From positions 1 to 7,380 of the forward strand of contig JBOHNM010000182.1 of NCBI GenBank assembly GCA_050730675.1: DNA of 7,380 nt, given 5' to 3'. Source of the stretch: JBOHNM01 sp050730675 (lineage in GTDB: Bacteria; Planctomycetota; Phycisphaerae; Phycisphaerales; UBA1924). Below the pieces are notes generated by a model. It ran no database searches and had not been told where the DNA came from. It saw only the letters and a list, made by a program, of their open reading frames with translations. Every line of letters starts with the position of its first letter. Within the stretch, counting starts at the first letter, position 1. The translations under genes and the position numbers were made by a program. Shown here one piece after another: positions 1-5,469 of the stretch.

Positions 1-1
1 T

Positions 2-631
2 TCGACGTCGGGCGAATGGTACGACTGCTCGGCCCACCTGCTGTGGATCGGCGATCGCACCCGCCAGCCCGACGGCGCTCATGTCGAGTTCCTGCGCGGG
101 GTTCGCAACCCGATCGGCTTCAAGGCCGGCCCGACGCTGCCGACCGACGACTTGCTTCGCCTGATCGACACGTTGAACCCGTCGAACGAGGCGGGCCGCA
201 TCGTGATCATCGCTCGCATGGGCGCCGACAAGGTGGCCGACAAGCTGCCGGCACTGGTCCGCGCCCTGAAGCGCGAGGGCCGCACGGTCGTGTGGTCGTG
301 CGACCCGATGCACGGCAACACGGTCACCGCCTCGAACGGCCGCAAGACCCGCCACTTCGACGCGATCCTGCACGAGGTGAAGGAGTTCTTCGCCGTGCAC
401 CGCGCCGAGGGTACCCATCCCGGCGGCGTGCATTTCGAAATGACCGGCCAGGAAGTGACGGAGTGCATCGGCGGCTCGACCGAGATCACCGTCGACAACC
501 TGAACGACCGCTACGAGACGCAGTGCGACCCGCGGCTCAATGCCAGCCAGGTGCTGGAGCTGGCCTTCCTGCTCGCCGAGCAGCTCAAGGCGGAGCGCCT
601 GTCCGTCGCAAGAGCGCGCCCGGCCGTCTGA
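2..631 (+). CDS. aroG: Class II 3-deoxy-7-phosphoheptulonate (DAHP) synthase, C-terminal half (partial at window edge)
   Basis: This enzyme condenses phosphoenolpyruvate with erythrose 4-phosphate, the first step of the shikimate pathway to aromatic amino acids. The frame is open from base 2 and gives 209 residues of the roughly 450 usual for the family; the N-terminal half, including the first metal-binding cysteine, lies outside. Visible family landmarks, numbered in the fragment, are WIGDRTRQ (15-22), the PEP-contacting lysine in GFKAGP (K41), the arginine of ARMG (R72), and metal ligands in DPMHGNT (H104), HFEMTG (E146) and CDPRLN (D176). The signature usually reads WxGERTRQ, so Asp replaces Glu here. 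Wording such as SCDPMHGNT, EMTGQ and DPRLNASQ fits alphaproteobacterial or plant enzymes; mycobacterial AroG differs at many of these places. The short tail ends at TGA 629-631. The family is certain; the source lineage is inferred from remembered sequences. Confidence 0.95.
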   Translation, partial: STSGEWYDCSAHLLWIGDRTRQPDGAHVEFLRGVRNPIGFKAGPTLPTDDLLRLIDTLNPSNEAGRIVIIARMGADKVADKLPALVRALKREGRTVVWSCDPMHGNTVTASNGRKTRHFDAILHEVKEFFAVHRAEGTHPGGVHFEMTGQEVTECIGGSTEITVDNLNDRYETQCDPRLNASQVLELAFLLAEQLKAERLSVARARPAV

Positions 632-673
632 CCGACGCTGCAGGCCGAGCGCGAGAGAGCCCGGGGAGGGCCG

Positions 674-720
674 ATGACGCATCCGACACTCGCGCAGTCT
701 TCTGCGCGTTGGCACGAAGG
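674..720 (+). CDS. Possible start of an unidentified gene downstream of aroG, cut by the junction
   Basis: An ATG at 674 follows a strong purine-rich ribosome binding site (GGGGAGGG, 663-670) with a 3-base gap, 42 bases after the DAHP synthase stop. About 15 residues (MTHPTLAQSSARWHE) can be read before the sequence becomes antisense to a mycobacterial kinase gene. This would be the first few codons of the gene that follows aroG in the donor genome. The product cannot be recognised from so little. The same frame continues to about 1054, but that part is only the antisense shadow of the kinase gene. Confidence 0.22.
691..708. other. GC-rich hairpin beside the sequence junction
   Basis: A perfect 7-bp inverted repeat (CGCGCAG, TCTT loop, CTGCGCG) sits 10-30 bp left of the point where kinase homology is lost. 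It has no following T-tract, so it is a poor intrinsic terminator. It may simply lie within the coding start of the cut-off gene at 674. Confidence 0.4.
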
Positions 721-735
721 ACGGGGAACAGCGCC
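705..735. other. Junction between proteobacterial-like DNA and mycobacterial DNA (probable chimera point)
   Basis: To the left lie an alphaproteobacterial-type DAHP synthase end and the possible start of another + strand gene. To the right lies mycobacterial ABC1 kinase coding sequence on the minus strand. Kinase copy 3 aligns without gaps to copies 1 and 2 through FGAV and the following EHPG (residues 301-308, about position 733). It may match for a few more residues, then has no further similarity. The two genes meet tail to tail with one of them incomplete. No mobile element, target duplication or tRNA is visible at the join, so a misassembly or cloning chimera is more likely than a natural event. 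Confidence 0.7.
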
Positions 736-1656
736 CGGATGCTCGGATACGGCGCCGAAATCGATGACGCCGAAACGGCCATCGGGGAGCAACATGAAAT
801 TACCCGGATGCGGATCGGCGTGGACCAGGCCGACCCGTACCGATGAGCTCACCGTAAATTCGAGCATCAAAGCACCTGCGGAGTCGCGCTCCTCACGAGT
901 GCCCTCGGCGATGATCTTCGAGAGCCGTCGCCCCTCCATCCATTCCGCGATGAGCACCTTCGGTGCGCTGGCGACTACCGCCGGGACGAAGAACTTCGGG
1001 TCATTGGTGAAGGCCTTCGCGAATGCACGCTGGTTGGACGCCTCCTGGCGGTAGTCCAGTTCGGCCTCGATCCGATCGCTGATCTCGGCCACGAGCCGGT
1101 CGATATCTGCTTTGGGCGCAATCTGTTTGGCCAGTGGCGTCATCCGCTGGATCAGTTTGAGGTCCGCGCGCAGCGCATCGTCGGCGCCGGGGTATTGAAT
1201 CTTGACGGCGACCTCGCGGCCGTCCTTCCAGATGCCCCGGTGCACCTGGCCGATGCTGGCCGAGGCGACAGGGGTGTCGTCGAAGGACTGGAACCGTTCG
1301 CGCCATTTGGTGCCCAGTTGCGCGTCGAGCACGCGATGTACCTTCGCCGCGGCCAGCGGTGGGGCCTCGCTCTGCAGTTTGACCAGGGCCTCGCGGAACG
1401 GATCGGCGAACTGCGGCGGTATCGCGGCCTCCATCACGGAGAGAGCCTGGCCGACCTTCATGGCGCCGCCTTTGAGCTCGCCGAGCACGTTGAAGAGCTC
1501 GTCGGCTGCCCTCTCCAGGAGCTCGGCGTTGACCTCGTCTTTGGAGGCGCCGGTCAGCCGTTTCCCGACTCCGAGGACCGCCCGCCCGGCCATTCCGGCG
1601 GGCAGGCTCGCCAGCTTGGTTACCCGTCCCAGTCCACCGCGGCGAATATCTGCCAT
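721..1656 (-). pseudogene. ABC1/UbiB-type atypical kinase, copy 3, truncated at the C-terminus
   Basis: This is a third, more diverged member of the tandem kinase array, with about 22 differences from copy 2 in the first 120 residues. The start at 1656 (MADIRRGG) is chosen because it aligns with the starts of the other copies and lies 9 bases after AAGGGG (1666-1671); an upstream ATG at 1665 directly abuts that site. Landmarks are KVGQ (67-70), ASASIGQVH (131-139), VAVK with K152, ELD (199-201), HADPHPGN (279-286) and DFG (299-301). Similarity to the siblings stops near residue 308-312, so about 130 residues of the C-lobe are missing. The reading frame stays open to 511 only because it crosses the junction and runs antisense through the DAHP synthase gene; that tail is meaningless. 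In the real genome this gene is probably intact, the damage belonging to the junction. If the junction is real, the gene is a broken remnant. Confidence 0.85.
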
Positions 1657-1706
1657 GTCATCCATCCCCTTCGGCGCGGCGTCGTTGCCGTCACGTATTC
1701 ACGGAA

Positions 1707-1724
1707 TGCTAGCTCGTGCTAGCT
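1707..1724. repeat. Short direct repeat TGCTAGCT x2 at the copy 2 / copy 3 boundary
   Basis: TGCTAGCT occurs at 1707-1714 and again at 1717-1724, separated by CG. Because GCTAGC is itself palindromic, the pair can also fold as a 6-bp stem with a TCGT loop. It overlaps the TAG stop of kinase copy 2 (1719-1721) and begins the 62-bp gap before copy 3. There is no T-tract to support a terminator. It may be a binding site, a slippage duplication or chance. Confidence 0.4.
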
Positions 1725-3050
1725 GGCGGCGACGGGTTCATCCTCACGAAAGCCGGGAACCCAGTCGCCGATGATTCGGGCGTACGGGACGGTGGCGTCG
1801 AGCTGGGCCAAGATCCCGGATATGCCCATCAACACCCGGAAGATCATTACCTGATTGGTGGGCAGGTTCAGCTGCCTGCCGGTCTGGAACTGTGCACCGC
1901 GCAGATTGCTGGATTTGGCGGCGACGCGCTGTAACCACTTGCGAGAGAAATGGAATTCTTCGGTCTTTAGCGGATCGATGAACGGCCGCAGGTAGTCATC
2001 GATCTCGTCGGACGACACGTCCGTCTTCGATGGGATGAAGCCTTCCTCTCGGAGCAGAGGAATGAGCTCATCCCATTTCCCGTCGCGCTCGAGCCGCCAG
2101 ATCGGTCCCAGGTTGGGCGGGAAGCCGCCTTCGTGGGTGGCGACGGCGCCGAAGTCCATGACGCCGAAGCGCCCGTCGTCGAGCAGCATGAAGTTGCCCG
2201 GGTGGGTATCGGCGTGCAGGATCCCGCAGCGATACGGGGAGCTCACCGTGAACTCGACGAGGCGCCTGCCGCACTCGTTGCGTTCGTCCTCAGTGCCGTT
2301 GGCGATGATTTCGGAGAGCTTGCGGCCCTGCATCCATTCGGTGATGACGACCTTCGGGGAGGATGCCACGACCGGAGGTACGTAGTACTCCGGATCTCCC
2401 GCGAAGGCCTTGGCGAACGTGCGCTGGTTGGTGGCTTCGATGCGGTAGTCGAGTTCTTCCTCGGTGCGTTCGATCAGCTCGTCGATGATGCTCTTGACGT
2501 CGGCGCCCGGCACGATCTGTTTGAACAGCGATGCCAGCCGTTGCATGGTCTTGAGATCCGAGCGCACGGCGTCGTCGGCGCCGGGGTACTGGACCTTGAC
2601 CGCGACAACGCGCCCGTCGCTCCACACCGCCCGATGTACCTGGCCGATGCTGGCGGAGGCGACGGGTTTGTCCTCGAAGGACTGGAAGCGCTCGCGCCAT
2701 TTGGTGCCCAGTTGCGCATCCAGCACGCGGTGGACCTTCGCCGCGGGCAGGGGAGGAGCGTCGCTTTGCAGTTTGGTCAGCGCCTCACGGAACGGCTCGG
2801 CGAACTCGGGTGGGATGGCGGCCTCCATCACCGAAAGGGCCTGGCCGAGTTTCATGGCCGCGCCCTTGAGCTCGCCCAGTACCTGGAACAGCTGCTCGGC
2901 GGCGCGTTCCATCATTTCGGCGTTGACCTCGTCCTTGGACTTACCGGTCAGGCGCTTGCCGACGCCGAGCGCGGCGCGACCCGCAATCCCCGCGGGGAGG
3001 GACGCGAGCTTGGCGGCGCGTGCGGCGCGGCCGCGGCGGATCTCAGACAT
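1719..3050 (-). CDS. ABC1/UbiB-type atypical protein kinase-like protein, copy 2 (Rv3197-like)
   Basis: A complete 443-residue member of the ABC1 (UbiB/ADCK/AarF) family of protein kinase-like proteins; relatives elsewhere support ubiquinone or lipid metabolism, but the role of the mycobacterial Rv3197 group is not settled. Annotations often call Rv3197 an ABC transporter ATP-binding protein because of the similar name, although no Walker motifs are visible here. Family signatures in order: KLGQ (67-70), alanine-rich loop ASASIGQVH (131-139), VAVK lysine K152, ELD (199-201), catalytic HADTHPGN (279-286) and DFG (299-301), followed by a helical C-lobe. No signal peptide or obvious membrane segment is present. 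The start at 3050 (MSEIRRGR) matches the other copies; ATGs at 3062 and 3059 lie inside the promoter-like element. It lies 48 bp downstream of copy 1 and 62 bp upstream of copy 3. It is four residues shorter than copy 1 because of a gap near residue 385. Confidence 0.93.
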   Translation of the reverse strand: MSEIRRGRAARAAKLASLPAGIAGRAALGVGKRLTGKSKDEVNAEMMERAAEQLFQVLGELKGAAMKLGQALSVMEAAIPPEFAEPFREALTKLQSDAPPLPAAKVHRVLDAQLGTKWRERFQSFEDKPVASASIGQVHRAVWSDGRVVAVKVQYPGADDAVRSDLKTMQRLASLFKQIVPGADVKSIIDELIERTEEELDYRIEATNQRTFAKAFAGDPEYYVPPVVASSPKVVITEWMQGRKLSEIIANGTEDERNECGRRLVEFTVSSPYRCGILHADTHPGNFMLLDDGRFGVMDFGAVATHEGGFPPNLGPIWRLERDGKWDELIPLLREEGFIPSKTDVSSDEIDDYLRPFIDPLKTEEFHFSRKWLQRVAAKSSNLRGAQFQTGRQLNLPTNQVMIFRVLMGISGILAQLDATVPYARIIGDWVPGFREDEPVAAS

Positions 3051-3087
3051 GCGATACATCATGCCGGGACGTGCCTAAGACTGACAA
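3051..3087 (-). promoter_or_regulatory. Promoter-like element upstream of kinase copy 2
   Basis: On the minus strand TTGTCA (3082-3087) is followed by 18 bases and CATGAT (3058-3063), then 7 bases to the ATG at 3050. This gives 5/6 and 4/6 matches to the sigma70/SigA-type -35 and -10 boxes. The same arrangement, including GGCATGAT, occurs in front of copy 1. No ribosome binding site is visible, which fits a leaderless transcript, common in mycobacteria. The element starts just 11 bases after the copy 1 stop. Confidence 0.42.
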
Positions 3088-3098
3088 CGCAGGTTTTC

Positions 3099-4442
3099 CT
3101 ACGTGGCTGGAGTCTTTGCGTCCTCGTGGAAGCCCGGCACCCACTTGTCGACGATGGCCGCGTAATCAACGGTGGCGTCGAGCTGCGCGGCAATGCCCAC
3201 CAGTCCGCCGAGCACCCGGAACAACATCACATAGTTGGGCGGCAGATTCAGCTGCCGGCCGGTCTTGAATGATTCGGCGAACTGCTCGCTGCGGAAATCC
3301 GTAGAGGCGGCGGCGATGCCCTGCAGCCACTTGCGGCTGAAGTGGAATTTCTCGTGGTTCAACGGCTCGATGTACGGCTTCAGGTAGGAGTCGATCTCCT
3401 CGTGAGACACCTTGGCGCCGGGAGGAACGAAGCCCTCGGTGCGCAGCTGCGCGGTCAGCTCTTCCCACTTCTGGTCGCGTGCCAGGCGCAAAATCGGCCC
3501 GGTAGCGGCGGGCAGCCCGCCTTCGTGGGTGGCGACGGCACCGAAGTCCATGACGCCGAAACGGCCATCCTCGAGCAGCATGAAGTTGCCCGGGTGGGTA
3601 TCGGCGTGCAGTAGCCCGCACCGGTAGGGGGAGCTGATGGTGAACTCCAGCAGCAGGTGGGCGCAGTTGTTGCGCTCCTCTTCGGTGCCGCCGGCGATGA
3701 CCTCGGAGAGCTTGCGGCCCTCCATCCATTCGGTGATGACCACCTTTGGGGACGACGCCACAACCGGTGGCACGTAGAACTCGGGGTCGCCGGTAAAAGC
3801 CTTGACGAACTTGCGTTGGTTGGACGCCTCGATGCGGTAGTCGAGCTCTTCTTCGGTGCGCTCGATCAGCTCGTCGATGATGCTCTTGACGTCGGCGCCG
3901 GGTACCACCTGCTTGAACAGCGATGCCAGTCGTTGCATGGTCTTGAGGTCGGAACGCACGGCCTCGTCGGCACCCGGGTACTGCACCTTGACTGCCACCC
4001 GGCGGCCGTCGCTCCATACCGCGCTATGTACCTGGCCGATGCTGGCGGAGGCGACGGGTTTGTCCTCGAAGGACTGGAAGCGATCGCGCCATTTGGTGCC
4101 CAGCTGGGCATCGAGCACCCGGTGCACCTTGTCCGCGGGCAGTGGCGGGGCGTCGCTTTGCAGTTTGGTCAGTGCCTCGCGATAGGGCTCGGCGAATTCC
4201 GGAGGGATGGCGGCCTCCATGACGGAGAGCGCCTGGCCGAGTTTCATGGCCGCGCCCTTGAGCTCGCCCAGCACTTGGAACAGCTGTTCGGCGGCTTTTT
4301 CCACCAGCTCCGCGTTGACCTCTTCCTTCGATTTCCCGGCGATGCGCTTGCCGACGCCGAGCGCGGCGCGGCCTGCGATACCAGCGGGGAGGGATGCGAG
4401 CTTGGCGGCGCGTGCTGCACGGCCGCGGCGGATCTCTGCCAT
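3099..4442 (-). CDS. ABC1/UbiB-type atypical protein kinase-like protein, copy 1 (Rv3197-like)
   Basis: A complete 447-residue ABC1-family protein and the first kinase of the array, 67 bp after the E1-like gene; the start of Rv3197 has the same placement after Rv3196. The start at 4442 (MAEIRRGR) is preferred over the longer frame from 4541. The upstream extension overlaps the end of the preceding gene, has no kinase similarity and contains the promoter-like element. Signatures: KLGQ (67-70), ASASIGQVH (131-139), K152 of VAVK, ELD (199-201), HADTHPGN (279-286), DFG (299-301) and a C-lobe rich in aromatic and basic residues around FHFSRKWLQ (366-374). All residues expected for nucleotide and metal binding are present, so it should be active as a nucleotide-binding enzyme; the substrate is unknown. 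It is very close to copy 2, with about ten differences in the first 120 residues, which indicates a recent duplication. No membrane segment or signal peptide is seen, so a cytosolic location is likely. Confidence 0.94.
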   Translation of the reverse strand: MAEIRRGRAARAAKLASLPAGIAGRAALGVGKRIAGKSKEEVNAELVEKAAEQLFQVLGELKGAAMKLGQALSVMEAAIPPEFAEPYREALTKLQSDAPPLPADKVHRVLDAQLGTKWRDRFQSFEDKPVASASIGQVHSAVWSDGRRVAVKVQYPGADEAVRSDLKTMQRLASLFKQVVPGADVKSIIDELIERTEEELDYRIEASNQRKFVKAFTGDPEFYVPPVVASSPKVVITEWMEGRKLSEVIAGGTEEERNNCAHLLLEFTISSPYRCGLLHADTHPGNFMLLEDGRFGVMDFGAVATHEGGLPAATGPILRLARDQKWEELTAQLRTEGFVPPGAKVSHEEIDSYLKPYIEPLNHEKFHFSRKWLQGIAAASTDFRSEQFAESFKTGRQLNLPPNYVMLFRVLGGLVGIAAQLDATVDYAAIVDKWVPGFHEDAKTPAT

Positions 4443-4478
4443 GTCAATATCATGCCTGGTGTGCGAGAAAGTTGACAA
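4443..4478 (-). promoter_or_regulatory. Promoter-like element upstream of kinase copy 1
   Basis: On the minus strand TTGTCA (4473-4478), an 18-base spacer and CATGAT (4449-4454) end 6 bases before the ATG at 4442. No ribosome binding site precedes the ATG. The spacing would put the transcript start at or next to the A of the ATG, so a leaderless mRNA is possible. The same element precedes copy 2, so it was probably duplicated with the gene. Confidence 0.45.
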
Positions 4479-4509
4479 AGCGCCCCATTTCGTCAAACCG
4501 CAGTACAGG

Positions 4510-5388
4510 TCAACCCGCAGTGCAGAAGGCGCCGCAGTCACAGAGTGGGTGCGCGGTCCAGTGCCGGGCGGTCAACGCATGGGTGGCTAGGTCCAGTTCC
4601 AGTGTGGCGTTGAGCGTTGCTAGCGGGCCCGGCGTCTGTCCTCGGATGGCGGATAGCACCCGATCGATCTGTGCGAGTGCCACCGCGACGGTGCCCAGAA
4701 TCGTGGCCGGGTTGGCGACGCCCACGGTTCCGGCGAGCTGTGCTGCGACCGCCGGCCACTGCTCGTCGCGATCGCGGCGGTGGCGGTCGGCACATTCCAG
4801 GCAACTGGTTACTCCAGGAAGAACCATCGGCCCGATGAGGCCGGTGCCGTCGCGCGCCCGGACGACGAGGTGCGGCACGTTGGCCTGCGTGAGTGTTCGC
4901 AGTAGCCGGGCATCGGCAATCAGGTCGTCGGCGAGTACCGCCAAATCCACGTATTGCCAATACTTTCCGTGTGTCGATTGCGTTGAGCGCTGGATCCGTA
5001 CCGAGGTATGCCTGAGTGCCTCGGCGAGTGCATCGGAAAGCGGGCCGCGGCCGACGAGTCGGATCACTGGCGCCGCCGCTGCAACCTGGCGGGTACGGCG
5101 GATGACGGCGCCGACATCGACCAACTCGTCCAGCAGCGAACGTATGTCCTCAGCATCGTGAAAGTCTTTGACACACTGTAGGTTCAGGATCTGATCCCAG
5201 GTGAGTTCGTCGGTGAGTGAGCTCAATAACTGCCGCACCGCCTTGGCGGGGACGGCCGGGGAAGGTCGTACGATCACTGCGCGGCGGGGTGTCCAGCCGA
5301 TCTGTACTCCGTTGTCTGGCCGAGGCAGTACGGGACGCACCGGGTCGAGGGTGAACGTCGGCTCGCTGGACATGACCCACTGTGGCAT
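4510..5388 (-). CDS. Rv3196-like E1/ThiF-related 'TOMM precursor leader peptide-binding' protein
   Basis: A 292-residue protein resembling the N-terminal and E1-like parts of cyclodehydratase partner proteins in thiazole/oxazole-modified microcin (TOMM) pathways. In those systems the partner binds the leader peptide and presents it to a YcaO enzyme. Residues about 15-95 look like a small helix-rich peptide-recognition domain. LVGRGPLSDALAEAL (111-125) resembles a degenerate Rossmann nucleotide loop. CLEC (196-199) and CDC (283-285), plus C289, form the probable structural zinc site of this family. No YcaO gene or precursor peptide is seen in the window, so thiazole formation cannot be claimed. 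The start at 5388 gives weak GGGA 9 bases upstream; 5373 (MSSEPTF) is a reasonable alternative and aligns better with the conserved LDPxRPVL region. It lies between the zincin and kinase genes, all on the minus strand. Confidence 0.85.
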   Translation of the reverse strand: MPQWVMSSEPTFTLDPVRPVLPRPDNGVQIGWTPRRAVIVRPSPAVPAKAVRQLLSSLTDELTWDQILNLQCVKDFHDAEDIRSLLDELVDVGAVIRRTRQVAAAAPVIRLVGRGPLSDALAEALRHTSVRIQRSTQSTHGKYWQYVDLAVLADDLIADARLLRTLTQANVPHLVVRARDGTGLIGPMVLPGVTSCLECADRHRRDRDEQWPAVAAQLAGTVGVANPATILGTVAVALAQIDRVLSAIRGQTPGPLATLNATLELDLATHALTARHWTAHPLCDCGAFCTAG

Positions 5389-5421
5389 ATCGGACTGTCC
5401 CGGTCCGCGGACGAAACCCGT

Positions 5422-5430
5422 TTATCCACA
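5422..5430 (+). promoter_or_regulatory. DnaA-box-like 9-mer TTATCCACA in the gap before the E1-like gene
   Basis: A perfect match to the classical DnaA box lies in the 81-bp gap between the zincin and E1-like genes. Two near matches sit in the zincin coding region (TTATCCACG at 5624-5632 and TTGTCCACC at 6410-6418). One exact site is too little for an origin. It could bind DnaA as a regulator or be chance. Confidence 0.2.
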
Positions 5431-5469
5431 GCCCGATTCGGTCGCTGACCAGCGCCGAAGCAGCCCGCG

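Noticed and set aside
44..67. Asp in place of Glu in the DAHP synthase WIGDRTRQ signature as a sign of lost activity
   Set aside because: I recall alphaproteobacterial relatives with Asp at this place, and the other visible ligand residues are all present.
16..846. A 276-codon + strand open frame at the left end
   Set aside because: It is out of frame with the clear DAHP synthase motifs and crosses the junction; its product is Arg/Pro-rich with no family features.
1657..1718. A rho-independent terminator between kinase copies 2 and 3
   Set aside because: The only stem is 6 bp (GCTAGC) with no T-tract after it on the minus strand.
3051..3062. Start of kinase copy 2 at 3062 or 3059 (MMYR...)
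   Set aside because: No ribosome binding site, no equivalent in the paralogs, and these codons overlap the -10-like box.
3051..3098. A hidden small precursor-peptide gene in the gaps between minus-strand genes
   Set aside because: The gaps are only 48-81 bp, lack good ribosome binding sites of their own, and show no Cys/Ser/Thr-rich core.
2133..3272. A 379-codon + strand open frame across kinase copy 2
   Set aside because: Antisense shadow of the kinase gene; a matching shadow at 3657-4475 over copy 1 is expected because the genes are duplicates.
4443..4541. N-terminal extension of kinase copy 1 from ATG 4541
   Set aside because: The 33 extra residues overlap the end of the E1-like gene, have no counterpart in copies 2 and 3, and cover the promoter-like element.
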